A stretch of 25,922 nucleotides of DNA from Salinirussus sp. (GTDB lineage Archaea; Halobacteriota; Halobacteria; Halobacteriales; Haloarculaceae): the NCBI GenBank assembly GCA_028275005.1, contig JAQCNN010000245.1:1-25922 (forward strand), given 5' to 3'. Positions 15,272 to 23,110 of this stretch are shown piece after piece (within the stretch, counting starts at the first letter, position 1; the number at the start of each line of letters is the position of its first letter). The position numbers and the translations under genes are program-made. The notes beneath the pieces are model-generated. The model was given only the letters and a program-made list of their open reading frames with translations, had not been told where the DNA came from and made no database searches.

Positions 15272-15769
15272 TCACAGCTCCCGCGCGACCACGAGTGCCC
15301 GGTGGGATTCGTCCCCGACGACCTCCTCGTGCTCGTCGACCTGCTCGAACCCGTGGCGCCGATAGAAGGGGAGCCCGGCCTCGTTTTCGGCCAGCACGAC
15401 AGCGCGCACCCGCTCGAACCCGCGCTGCCGGAGGCGGGCCCGGAGTTCGTCGAACAGCGCTGTTCCGACCCCCTCGCCCCACCAGTCGGGGTCGACGTAG
15501 ATGGTCCCGAGCTCCGCGCCCGGCCCGTGTTCGCTGTTGCTCCCGCTCGTGTAGCCGATGACCCGCCCCCCGGCGACCGCAACCAGGTAGACGGCGTCTT
15601 CGGCGGTGACTGCCCGCTCGACCTCCGCCGGGGTGTAGTGCTCCGAGAGCGCCTCCTCGACCGTCTCCGCGCTCATGATGTCGCCGTAGGCCGCCCGCCA
15701 TCCTCTGCTCGCGACTCGCCTGATCCCGGGCACGTCTGCCGGCGTCGCCGACCGGACACGTGGCTGCAT
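15272..15769 (-). CDS. GNAT family N-acetyltransferase
   Basis: This 165-residue enzyme transfers an acetyl group from acetyl-CoA to an amine. The acetyl-CoA-binding motif A is visible as YVDPDWWGEGVGTALFDELR at about 91-110, with the pyrophosphate loop GEGVGTA at 98-104. The C-terminal motif B-like segment AGLPFYRRHGFEQV follows. The ATG at 15769 gives MQPRVRSATPADVPGIRRVA, the usual GNAT start. A clear TATATAT element at 15791-15797 supports it over the frame to 15832. The substrate is unknown. Its place between the RIO1 and KH genes makes a ribosomal protein or a ribosome factor a conceivable target, but GNAT genes are common and this may be coincidence. Confidence 0.88.
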   Translation of the reverse strand: MQPRVRSATPADVPGIRRVASRGWRAAYGDIMSAETVEEALSEHYTPAEVERAVTAEDAVYLVAVAGGRVIGYTSGSNSEHGPGAELGTIYVDPDWWGEGVGTALFDELRARLRQRGFERVRAVVLAENEAGLPFYRRHGFEQVDEHEEVVGDESHRALVVAREL

Positions 15770-15790
15770 ACCTGTCACTCCCGTGGAGGG

Positions 15791-15797
15791 ATATATG
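15791..15797 (-). promoter_or_regulatory. TATA-like box for the GNAT gene
   Basis: The stretch atatatg (minus strand CATATAT) stands 22-28 bases before the ATG at 15769. It shows that the acetyltransferase has its own promoter inside the translation-gene cluster. Confidence 0.6.
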
Positions 15798-15871
15798 ACG
15801 ATTACGGGGGCGTCTCGCCCGTTCAGTGCCACACGACCCCCGCGTCGGTCCTCGCTCGCGACCGCCGATGC

Positions 15872-16732
15872 TCAGTCGTCCTCGCGAGGCTCGGCGTTTG
15901 CGTCGATGTACGCGAGCAACTCCTCGCCGCCGGTGTCGACACCCTGGCGGGCAAAGAAGGCCGCGACGTTCTCACAGTCCCGCTCGAGAAAGCGCTCGTG
16001 GTTGGGGTGGTGAACTGTCACCGCCTGGCCGAGGTCGATGACGTACAGCTCCGAGTCGTGAACAACGATGTTGTACTCCGAGAGGTCGCCGTGGACTAGG
16101 CCGGCGTCGTACAGCCGTCGGAGATACTCCCGGACCACCTCGAAGGCGGTCTCGGGGTTCTCGACGTCGACCTCGCCGAGCCGCTTTGCCCGGCCGGTCT
16201 CGGTGCCAAGATACTCCATCACGAGGATGTTTCGCTCGACGGCGACCGGGTCCGGCGAGCGCACGCCCGCCGCTCGCGCCCGCCCGAGGTTCGCGAACTC
16301 GCGTTTGACCCACGCCGTCACGACGGCTTTCTTGTTCCCGCCCAACTCCTCAAGCCGGGGGTCGCCCTCGAGGTAGCCCCGCATGTCGGTAAAGTCGGAG
16401 GCGTTGATCCGGTAGACCTTTGCCGCCACCTCCCGGTCGTCGGCCAGCGCGGTGTAGACGTTCGCCTCCTTTCCCGTCGAGACCGGGCCACCGAAGGCGT
16501 CGATGTGGCCGTCCTGGACCAGCTTGTACAGCGCGCCGTAGGTGGCGTCGTCGAAGACGCTTGCCTCGACTTTGAACTGCTCGGTGTTCTTTATGCGCTT
16601 ACGGAACTCGTCGAACTCCCGGTCCTGGACACGGGCGACCCGGTCGGCCTCCGTGTCGGAGACGTCGAGTTCCTCCCACTCGTCGCCAGGGGCGTCGACC
16701 TCGTCGGTGTCTAACAGGCCGAACTCGGCCAT
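15872..16732 (-). CDS. rio1: RIO1-type serine/threonine protein kinase/ATPase
   Basis: Archaeal RIO1 is an atypical kinase/ATPase that acts in late maturation of the small ribosomal subunit. The 286-residue protein has the RIO nucleotide loop STGKEANVY at 85-93, the ATP-anchoring lysine K105 in VAAKVY, the catalytic HGDLSEYN at 214-221 (D216, N221) and the metal-binding IDLGQ with D233. The acidic N-terminal extension (1-40) is typical of halophiles. It lies 48 bases after aIF1A on the same strand with no separate TATA box, so the two are probably cotranscribed. The KH-domain gene belonging to the same process is two genes downstream. Confidence 0.95.
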   Translation of the reverse strand: MAEFGLLDTDEVDAPGDEWEELDVSDTEADRVARVQDREFDEFRKRIKNTEQFKVEASVFDDATYGALYKLVQDGHIDAFGGPVSTGKEANVYTALADDREVAAKVYRINASDFTDMRGYLEGDPRLEELGGNKKAVVTAWVKREFANLGRARAAGVRSPDPVAVERNILVMEYLGTETGRAKRLGEVDVENPETAFEVVREYLRRLYDAGLVHGDLSEYNIVVHDSELYVIDLGQAVTVHHPNHERFLERDCENVAAFFARQGVDTGGEELLAYIDANAEPREDD

Positions 16733-16780
16733 ATCAGACGAGACGACCCGGGCAGGCCGGGCCGGTTACCGGTCGGGGTG

Positions 16781-17074
16781 TCATGCGTTCTCCTGGATAT
16801 GCCCCTCCTCGCGGAGCTGGTCGGCCTCCTGTTTCTCGTAGCGCCAGCTAATGTCGCCCTTTTCATCCTGCCAGTCCCACGGCTCGACGAGAACGACGTC
16901 ATCCTCGCGGATCCAGATGCGCTTTTGCATCTTGCCGGGGATCCGGGCTGTTCGCTCAACCCCGTCCATACACCGCACATTGACGCGGTTGGCCCCCAGC
17001 ATGTCGGTGACGATGGCGAACACCTCGTCCTCCCCGGGCATGCGGAGGTCTGTCCGGCCCTCGTTGTCGCTCAT
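16781..17074 (-). CDS. eif1a: Translation initiation factor aIF-1A
   Basis: This 97-residue single OB-fold factor binds the A site of the small ribosomal subunit and promotes initiation. The family core is clear: GEDEVFAIVTDMLGANRVNVRCMDG at about 14-38, ARIPGKMQKRIWIREDDVVLVEPWDWQ at about 43-69, then a basic/acidic tail. The ATG at 17074 begins MSDNEGRTDLRMPG, and a TATA-like GCTTAAAC at 17099-17106 fits a leaderless message. It heads a minus-strand run through RIO1 and is divergent from the small membrane protein at 17164. Confidence 0.95.
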   Translation of the reverse strand: MSDNEGRTDLRMPGEDEVFAIVTDMLGANRVNVRCMDGVERTARIPGKMQKRIWIREDDVVLVEPWDWQDEKGDISWRYEKQEADQLREEGHIQENA

Positions 17075-17098
17075 ACCACAGACTTCGCCGGCGAGGCT

Positions 17099-17106
17099 GT
17101 TTAAGC
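17099..17106 (-). promoter_or_regulatory. TATA-like box for aIF-1A (and RIO1)
   Basis: The minus strand reads GCTTAAAC, 25-32 bases before the ATG at 17074. The divergent gene's own TATA element lies about 30 bases away. Confidence 0.6.
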
Positions 17107-17133
17107 TTTGCAACGTCCGTGCCGAACGGGGAG

Positions 17134-17140
17134 ACTTAAC
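17134..17140 (+). promoter_or_regulatory. TATA-like box for the small membrane protein
   Basis: ACTTAAC stands 24-30 bases before the ATG at 17164. Confidence 0.5.
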
Positions 17141-17163
17141 CCCCTCCACCGGTCATCAGGGGT

Positions 17164-17391
17164 ATGTTCGACAGACTCGGCATCGGGGGCGTCTTCGGCG
17201 TTGTCCTGCTGCTTGCCGGTATCGGCGTCGTCGCCTCACAGAACCTCGTCGTCGCCGGCGGTATCGCGCTCGTGATCGCCGGGCTCGGCTTCGTCGTCTA
17301 CGGGATCGTTCGGAACCTCATCTCCGCGTTCGGGATGGGAATGGGCGGCGGCGGGATGGGCGGGATGGGTGGGATGGACGGCCTGGAGTGA
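17164..17391 (+). CDS. Small two-helix membrane protein with Gly/Met-rich tail (DUF7470-like)
   Basis: This 75-residue protein has two hydrophobic segments, about 8-24 and 28-52, and a C-terminal tail that is almost entirely Gly and Met (55-72). Haloarchaeal proteins of this shape are catalogued, I believe, as DUF7470. No function is known. A TATA-like ACTTAAC at 17134-17140 supports the ATG at 17164. The gene is divergent from aIF-1A, and the two TATA boxes are about 30 bases apart, so joint regulation is possible. The GGM-rich tail resembles that of the thermosome in composition only. Nothing is seen in the 160 bases after it. Confidence 0.8.
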   Translation: MFDRLGIGGVFGVVLLLAGIGVVASQNLVVAGGIALVIAGLGFVVYGIVRNLISAFGMGMGGGGMGGMGGMDGLE

Positions 17392-17552
17392 CCGGCGCCA
17401 CACAGGCACACACCTAACACGACACGGCTAGGTCTGGGCGCCCTGTCCAGGCGTACTCCTCCGCGCTACCGCCAGGATCGACGCCGGTCCCGGGGCTCAG
17501 CCCGGCGCACACCCCGCGTACCGCCCGTCACCCGGCGGCTGGCTCACCCCGC

Positions 17553-19526
17553 TCAGTCCCCCTCCCCCGCCCGGTGTTCGCTGATGATCTGGTCGAGGGT
17601 TTCGGCGCTCTGCTGTCGGCGCCGCTCGACCGCCCGCTCCTCCCAGTCGGCGATGGCCGCCTCGACCTCGGACTCGCGGGCAACGGCGAGTTCGTCGACC
17701 TCCTGAACCGTCACCAGGTCCGCGGGTGCGACCGGAATCCCGTGTTTGAAGAGGATCTCGTCGGCGACGTTCGAGAGCCGGCCGTTCCGGAGGACGACGC
17801 GGGGGCCGACCTCGACCAGCCGCTCGGCGGTCGACCGACCGGCCCCGCTTGCGTCCCGGAAGAGCACGACGTCGTCCTCGGCGAGCCCGAAGGCCTCGTC
17901 GGCGGCCGCGATGGCGTCGGTGGTGAACTGCTCGATGACCTTCACCGGCACCAGCCCGGCCTTCTTGTCGGCGACGTCCGCGAAGTTCGAGTGGTCGAGC
18001 TTCCACAGCGCCTTTAGCCGCTCCAGTTTCCCCTCCAACTCCGCCACGCGGTCGCGCTCGTCCTCGAGTTCCCGCTCTAGACGGCTGTTCTCCCGCTCGA
18101 GCCGCGTCACCTCCCGCCGCTCGCGGGCCTCCCGACGCTCCTCGCGACGGGCGTCGGTGAGTTCGGCCTCGTACTCGGCGAGTTGCTCGTCCTTCTGCTC
18201 GATGGTCCCCTTCAGGTCGTCGGCGTGCCCCTCCAGGCGCTCGACACGGGCCTCCAAGCGTTTGATCCGCTTCTCCTCGGCGGTGAGTTCACGCTCGGTG
18301 TGCTCGGTGCCGCCGCCCTCGTCACCCCCGTCGTCGTCGGTCATGTCGGCGAGCACTGTCTCGACGGACTCCTCGCTGCCGAGCACGCGCGCGATGACGG
18401 CCCCGACCTCCTGCCGTGGGGGAACCTTTGCCGCGACCCGGTCGAACTGGTCCTCGTGGCCGTCGTATGCACAGAGGGCGGCGGCGAGCGCGTCGCGCTC
18501 GTGGTCGTTGTCGTAGCCCTCCTCGCGGGTCCGGTGCTGTTTCTCGTCGACCGGTAGGTCCCGGTCGGGGGTCCAGCCCGCCGCGTCGAAGCTCCGCCGG
18601 AGCTTCTCGACGGTCTCCGGCATCGGCGTTACGTCGGCGGCGACGACCACCGGCCGGCCCCGCTCGACGACCCACTCGATCACCTCACTCGTGTCGGCGG
18701 TTCGGGTGCTCAGCAGGTCGAGGACCTCGCCGTCCAACCCGACGACCGCGACCGCGGTGGTCGTCCCCGGGTCGACCCCGAGGAGGACGTGGTCGCGGCG
18801 CTTTGCGAGCGGGCGAAACTCGATGCCGTCCCGGCGGACCCGCTCGATCTCGATACGGGTGTCGCCGGCCCGCTCCGTCGAGACGGGAATGTCACTCGGG
18901 CGCGCCTCCACGGTGAACACACAGTTCGAGAAGCCGCCGTACTTCTCGGTGGCGTCGCGCTCGTAGTCCAGCCCCGCGGCGTCGAGTTCGGACTCGACCT
19001 CGCGGGTCCGCTTCCGGACGGCGCCGTGGATCCGCCGGGTGTAGCGGTCCTCGCTCCACCCGCCGCTGCCGGTCGAGCGGCCGCGTGCGACCTTCACCTC
19101 GGTCCGGTCGGTAAAGGCCGTCACCTCCTGGCCGACGTTTGCGGCCGCCAGCCGCGCGGCGGCCTCGGCCTCCTTTATGGGTTTCTTGCTGTACGGGACG
19201 CCGTGACGGGAGGCAACCCGCGAAAGCGGCTCGGGCTGTTCGGCCCCGGTCACCTGGACGAGGCTGGTCTCGTCGGGCAACGAGCCCAACAGGTGGACCA
19301 GCGCGTCCTTGTCCTCGGCGAGTTCGTACATGTTGTCGGTCGCGAGGATGGCCGGGCGCTCGTCCTCGACCTGTCGGCGGAGCTTCCGGTAGGACACCAC
19401 GTCACGCTTGACGTGCTCGCCGTCGAAGACGACGAGGGCGTACGAAGGGGCGTCGCCGCGGACGTCCCCACTCTGGATATCGACCCCGAACACCACCGCG
19501 TCCAGCGGGCCCGTACGGGCGTTCAC
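17553..19526 (-). CDS. DUF460 protein: RNase H-like domains plus long coiled coil
   Basis: This 657-residue archaeal protein is of uncertain function. An N-terminal alpha/beta domain (about 8-135) begins VVFGVDIQSGDVRG. A second, RuvC/YqgF-like RNase H domain (about 245-360) has D252 in VDPGTTT, D298 in AADVT and D345 in NDHERDAL, the placement of the catalytic acids. An uninterrupted coiled coil follows at about 410-507, then a C-terminal domain (515-657). Pfam names the family DUF460 and it has been suggested to be a nuclease. The start is a GTG at 19526, with a TATA box at 19551-19557. It is a single-gene unit, convergent with the small membrane protein and divergent from the DJ-1 gene. 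Confidence 0.88.
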   Translation of the reverse strand: MNARTGPLDAVVFGVDIQSGDVRGDAPSYALVVFDGEHVKRDVVSYRKLRRQVEDERPAILATDNMYELAEDKDALVHLLGSLPDETSLVQVTGAEQPEPLSRVASRHGVPYSKKPIKEAEAAARLAAANVGQEVTAFTDRTEVKVARGRSTGSGGWSEDRYTRRIHGAVRKRTREVESELDAAGLDYERDATEKYGGFSNCVFTVEARPSDIPVSTERAGDTRIEIERVRRDGIEFRPLAKRRDHVLLGVDPGTTTAVAVVGLDGEVLDLLSTRTADTSEVIEWVVERGRPVVVAADVTPMPETVEKLRRSFDAAGWTPDRDLPVDEKQHRTREEGYDNDHERDALAAALCAYDGHEDQFDRVAAKVPPRQEVGAVIARVLGSEESVETVLADMTDDDGGDEGGGTEHTERELTAEEKRIKRLEARVERLEGHADDLKGTIEQKDEQLAEYEAELTDARREERREARERREVTRLERENSRLERELEDERDRVAELEGKLERLKALWKLDHSNFADVADKKAGLVPVKVIEQFTTDAIAAADEAFGLAEDDVVLFRDASGAGRSTAERLVEVGPRVVLRNGRLSNVADEILFKHGIPVAPADLVTVQEVDELAVARESEVEAAIADWEERAVERRRQQSAETLDQIISEHRAGEGD

Positions 19527-19550
19527 ACCAGCCGGTATGTGGCGGTTCTG

Positions 19551-19557
19551 TATAAAT
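19551..19557 (-). promoter_or_regulatory. TATA box for the DUF460 gene
   Basis: The minus strand reads ATTTATA, 25-31 bases before the GTG at 19526. It confirms that start codon. Confidence 0.65.
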
Positions 19558-19744
19558 CCACGGCGGGCTCGACGGATGTTGCGCTGGCAGGACTGGGCCC
19601 CAGCCCAAGAGGGGAGTCCCGGCCGACCTGACCGTCCAGGTTGGAGGGGATTCCTCTCCCGTTCGCGACGCTCTCGGTCGAAACGCGACCGCCCGACGGG
19701 CCTCGTGCCGTCACCCTCATGTCCGTGTCGCGCTCAGGGCGCAC

Positions 19745-20383
19745 ATGTCACTCTCACACGCCGGAGTCCTGGTCTACGAGGGGTTCGAGCCGCTCGATGC
19801 GGTGGGGCCCTACGAGGTGCTCTCGATTGGCGCCGACCGACTCGCTGGCTCGGACTCCGGTACTGACGCCGGCTTCGAGGTGTCGCTGTGTACCGCCGAC
19901 ATGGCCGAGGACGCGACCGCCGCCTACGGGATGACCGTCGCGTCCCACGGCAGCGTAGCCGACATCGACCCCGACCTGCTGGTCGTCCCGGGCGGGGGCT
20001 GGAACGGCCGTGCGGAGACGGGTGCCCGGGTCGAGGCCGAGCGCGGCGTCGTTCCGGACCTGCTGGCCGAGCAGGCGGCCGCCGGAACGACGGTCGCCGG
20101 CGTCTGCACCGGTGGCATGCTGCTGGAGCGGGCGGGTCTACTCGAGGGCCGACCGGCGGTCACACACGCCGGCGCGCTGGAGGAGCTCCGGGGGACGGAC
20201 GCCGAGGTGGTCGAGGCCCGTGTCGTCGACGCCGGTGACGTGCTGACCTGTGGCGGTGTCACCGCCGGGCTCGACCTCGCACTCTACCTCCTGGAACGGG
20301 AGTACGACACCGACCTCGCGGAGGCGGTCGCCCGGGTCGTCGAACACGAGCGACGCGGGCCGGTCCACGGCACAGAGTCCTGA
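19745..20383 (+). CDS. DJ-1/PfpI family protein (class I glutamine amidotransferase-like)
   Basis: The 212-residue protein has the DJ-1/PfpI fold. Early conserved acids lie in EGFEPLDAVGPYEVL at 12-26. The nucleophile elbow carries C121 in VAGVCTGGMLLERAGLL at 117-133, followed by GRPAVTH, the segment with the conserved histidine. It may act as a protease-, isonitrile hydratase- or glyoxalase-like enzyme or as an AraC-type regulator's stand-alone ligand domain. The layout (FEPLDAVGP, CTG) is closest to the isonitrile hydratase/AraC-ligand subgroup. The exact reaction is unknown. The ATG at 19745 gives MSLSHAGVLVYEGF. No clear TATA box is seen. It is convergent with the PhzF-like gene. Confidence 0.88.
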   Translation: MSLSHAGVLVYEGFEPLDAVGPYEVLSIGADRLAGSDSGTDAGFEVSLCTADMAEDATAAYGMTVASHGSVADIDPDLLVVPGGGWNGRAETGARVEAERGVVPDLLAEQAAAGTTVAGVCTGGMLLERAGLLEGRPAVTHAGALEELRGTDAEVVEARVVDAGDVLTCGGVTAGLDLALYLLEREYDTDLAEAVARVVEHERRGPVHGTES

Positions 20384-20427
20384 TACCCCGACTGACCGCC
20401 GGGCCGGACTGGCGTCGTACCCGCCGC

Positions 20428-21300
20428 TCAGAGCAGACTCCCCCGGACCACCTCGAGGACCCGACCGCCGACCTCGACGTTGACCGTGTGTCCGCGGTCG
20501 GTCGCCGCGAGGTACAGCAGTGAGGGCCGCCCTATCTCGTAGCCCTGTTCGACGCGGGCGTCGACGACCCCGCTCCCGAGGTACGCGTGGCGTGCGAGGT
20601 AGGCCGCCAGACAGCCGTTTGCCGACCCTGTTGCCGGGTCCTCGGGGACGCCGTAGGCCGGGGCGAACATCCGGACTGCGAGGTCGTTGTCCGGCGAACG
20701 GGGCTCGGGACAGAAGGCGTGGACGAGCTTTGCCTCCCGGTCGTCCGTCAGCCCACGGTAGGCCTCGCGGTCGAGGTCGATCGCTGTCAGCGCCTCCCGG
20801 TCCGCGAGGGGGAGGATAACCGTCGGCAGACCCGTCGAGACGACCTGGACCGGCCAGTCGGTGTCGAGCCGGTCGGCCGACAGCCCCAGCACCGCCGCGA
20901 GCCGGTCGTGGGCGAGTGTCTCGCCGAATGTGGGGGGCTGCTGGGTCATCCACAGCGTCTCCTCCCCGTCGCGCTCGCGGCTCTCGACGGGCACCGCACC
21001 GGCGTCCAGGTCGAGGACGACCCGCTCCGGGCGGCCGTCTGCGACCCGCTCGCGGACCACGTGGGCGGTCCCCAGCGTCGGGTGGCCGGCAAAGGGTACC
21101 TCGGCCTCGGGGGTGAAGATGCGCACCCGGTAGGGGTCCGTTCGGGACTCGACGAACGTCGTTTCGGAGAAGTCCATCTCCCGGGCGACCGTCTGCATCT
21201 CCTCGCCCGTGAGGTCACCGCCGGTCTCGACAACGGCGAGCTGGTTGCCGGTGTACCGCTCCTGTGCGAACACGTCGACGATGTGCAGGTCGTGGGGCAT
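20428..21300 (-). CDS. PhzF family isomerase/epimerase-like protein
   Basis: This 290-residue protein has the two-domain diaminopimelate-epimerase fold of the PhzF family. The catalytic glutamate is E46 in MDFSETTFV. Other signatures are FAGHPTLGTAHV at 70-81 and EDPATGSANGC at 220-230. PhzF isomerises a dihydro-aromatic acid in phenazine synthesis, but most family members, including those in archaea, have unknown substrates and no phenazine genes nearby, as here. The ATG at 21300 gives MPHDLHIVDVFAQERYTGNQ. The longer frame to 21429 overlaps the end of the ribonuclease Z gene and is rejected. Confidence 0.9.
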   Translation of the reverse strand: MPHDLHIVDVFAQERYTGNQLAVVETGGDLTGEEMQTVAREMDFSETTFVESRTDPYRVRIFTPEAEVPFAGHPTLGTAHVVRERVADGRPERVVLDLDAGAVPVESRERDGEETLWMTQQPPTFGETLAHDRLAAVLGLSADRLDTDWPVQVVSTGLPTVILPLADREALTAIDLDREAYRGLTDDREAKLVHAFCPEPRSPDNDLAVRMFAPAYGVPEDPATGSANGCLAAYLARHAYLGSGVVDARVEQGYEIGRPSLLYLAATDRGHTVNVEVGGRVLEVVRGSLL

Positions 21301-21337
21301 GTCCGGCCCGTCGGCCGGGGTCGGCAAACCCTTTCGG

Positions 21338-22291
21338 TTAGGGGAGCTGTTCGAGGGTGAACTCCCGGTCGGCGTCGGGAAACGGCACCTCGGCCTGGAC
21401 CCCGTCGTCGGGGAGGAAGGCGCGCTCACCCTCGAAGACCTCCCGGGCCTCCGCGCTCAGCCGGTCGGCCTGGCCGGCGTACCGTGTGGAGATGTGGGTG
21501 AGTGCGAGCCGCGTGGCACCCGCTCGGTTGGCCACCTCGGCGGCCTCGCTGGCGGTTGCGTGGGCGGTCTTTCGGGCGCGGTCCGCCCGGTCGTCGGCGA
21601 AGGTGGCGTCGTGGACCAGCAGGTCGGCGTCCTCGGCAGCCCGGACCGTCCCCTCCACCGGCCGGGTATCACCGGTGTAGACCAGCCGCCGGCCGGGCCG
21701 CGGCGGGCCGACCACGCTCTCGGGTTCGATCGTCCGCCCCTCGTGTTCGACCGGCTCGCCGCGGTGGAGTTTCGAGTACTTCGGGCCCGGTGCGAGCCCC
21801 AACTCCTCCTCGGCTTTCTCGCGGTCGAACCGGCCCCTTCGCTCGGCCTCGACGAGGGCGTACCCGACGGCGTCGGTCCGGTGGTTGACCCCGAAGGCAC
21901 GAACCTCGTACTCCCCGGCTGCGAGTGCAACGTCGCCGGGCTCGACCTGGTTGACACGGACCGGATAGGACGGCGCGTTGCCGGTCGGAGCGAGCAGGCG
22001 CTCGACCCGGCTCCGGGTCCCTGCGGGGGCGTGGACTGCCAGTGCTCGCTCGCGGTCGTTGAAGTCGAAGGTCTGGGTCAGCCCCGGCAGCCCGAGGACG
22101 TGGTCGCCGTGGAGATGGGTGAGGAAGACGTGACCGACGTCGAACCCAGTCGAAAAGCGCATCATCTGGCGCTGGGTCCCTTCCCCGCAGTCAAAGAGCA
22201 GCCGGTCGCCCTCCCGCTCGACGAGCAGGGCGCTGGTCGAGCGGGCCGTAGTGGGGACGGCCCCGCTGGTCCCGAGGAAGGTCACACGCAT
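21338..22291 (-). CDS. rnz: Ribonuclease Z (tRNA 3' endonuclease)
   Basis: This cytosolic zinc-dependent endonuclease removes the 3' trailer from tRNA precursors. The 317-residue short-form enzyme has the metallo-beta-lactamase motif HLHGDH at 59-64, the PxKxxxL-like substrate segment near GPKYSKLHRG, the exosite region around HRTDAVGY, the YTGDTRP metal aspartate and a late THISTRY histidine. The ATG at 22291 gives MRVTFLGTSGAVPT, the family's normal start. The longer frame to 22915 runs antisense to the TrkA gene. It is divergent from the TrkA-N gene and precedes the PhzF gene by 37 bases, so the two may be cotranscribed. Confidence 0.95.
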   Translation of the reverse strand: MRVTFLGTSGAVPTTARSTSALLVEREGDRLLFDCGEGTQRQMMRFSTGFDVGHVFLTHLHGDHVLGLPGLTQTFDFNDRERALAVHAPAGTRSRVERLLAPTGNAPSYPVRVNQVEPGDVALAAGEYEVRAFGVNHRTDAVGYALVEAERRGRFDREKAEEELGLAPGPKYSKLHRGEPVEHEGRTIEPESVVGPPRPGRRLVYTGDTRPVEGTVRAAEDADLLVHDATFADDRADRARKTAHATASEAAEVANRAGATRLALTHISTRYAGQADRLSAEAREVFEGERAFLPDDGVQAEVPFPDADREFTLEQLP

Positions 22292-22384
22292 GACCGCTGT
22301 TCCGTGGGGGACGGGAAAAGACGTGTCGGATCCCCGGCCGGGGCGGGAGATACCCTTTTGCCGCTCGATATGATATGGTATGAC

Positions 22385-23038
22385 ATGAAACTCGTCATCG
22401 TCGGATTCGGGCGTGTCGGCCGGCGGACCGCCCGAACCCTCCGGTCGGAGGGCCACGAGGTCGTGATCGTCGAGCGCGATGCCATGCGGGTCGACCGCGC
22501 CCGCGAGGACGGGTTCGAGACGGCCACGGGCAACGGCGGCGACGAGGACGTGCTGGTGGAGGCGGGGCTCGAGGACGCCGACGCGGTCGCCGGGTTGACC
22601 GGCGACATCAACACAAACTATTCGGCGTGTTTGGTCGCCGGGAACCACGGCTGCCGGACCGTCCTCCGGGTCGGTGCGGACCTCAGCGACGACCTCTACG
22701 AGCGGTACGCCAGTGACGTCGACGAGATAATCTACCCCGAACGGCTGGGCGCGGCCGGGGCAAAGACCGCGCTCATGGGCGGCGACTTCAACGTCATCGC
22801 GGACCTGACCGAGCGGCTCTCGCTTGCCAGCGTCACCATCCCCGAGGACTCCTCGGTCGTTGGCCGCCGTGTCGTCGACCTCGACCTCCCCGGTGACGTC
22901 CGGGTCTACGCCCACGGGCGGGCCGACGAGGATATGAGAATTCCGCTGCCGAAGACGACGGTCAGGCCCGGTGACCGGCTGGCGGTCATGGCCGCCCCCG
23001 ACCGGCTCGACGTGGTCCGTGACGCGTTGCGCGGGTGA
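22385..23038 (+). CDS. TrkA-N/TrkA-C potassium transport regulator
   Basis: This 217-residue cytosolic protein has an N-terminal Rossmann NAD-binding RCK domain with GFGRVG at 7-12 and the ribose-binding acid E30 in VVIVERD. A C-terminal TrkA-C domain follows from about 135 (LASVTIPEDSSVVGRRVVDL). Such subunits gate Trk/Ktr potassium transporters or channels in response to nucleotides. Halophiles keep molar cytosolic potassium, so many paralogues occur. No transporter gene lies beside it, so its partner is encoded elsewhere. Two in-frame ATGs are possible, 22370 and 22385. The second places MKLVIVGFG at the N-terminus and is preferred. The short ATG-rich leader repeats the sequence GATATG. 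Confidence 0.9.
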   Translation: MKLVIVGFGRVGRRTARTLRSEGHEVVIVERDAMRVDRAREDGFETATGNGGDEDVLVEAGLEDADAVAGLTGDINTNYSACLVAGNHGCRTVLRVGADLSDDLYERYASDVDEIIYPERLGAAGAKTALMGGDFNVIADLTERLSLASVTIPEDSSVVGRRVVDLDLPGDVRVYAHGRADEDMRIPLPKTTVRPGDRLAVMAAPDRLDVVRDALRG

Positions 23039-23110
23039 ACGGCCGCCTCCTCGCCGGCCCCGCTGTCGGACTCGACGCCCGTGGCCGCCGGTGGCGGACC
23101 CCCGGCCGGC

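Noticed and set aside
14022..15365. 447-codon plus-strand frame opposite the MFS and KH genes
   Set aside because: It spans two clearly recognised minus-strand genes and has antisense-type composition.
19590..19620. Bulged inverted repeat GGACT...AGTCC between the DUF460 and DJ-1 genes
   Set aside because: The stem is short and bulged, which is expected by chance in such GC-rich DNA. No clear role.
19675..19691. CGGTCG/CGACCG stem resembling a tRNA T-arm
   Set aside because: The loop is five bases rather than seven and no acceptor, D or anticodon arms fit around it.
21209..22384. Extension of the TrkA frame upstream, to 609 codons
   Set aside because: It runs antisense to PhzF and ribonuclease Z. 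The Rossmann motif requires a start at 22385 or 22370.
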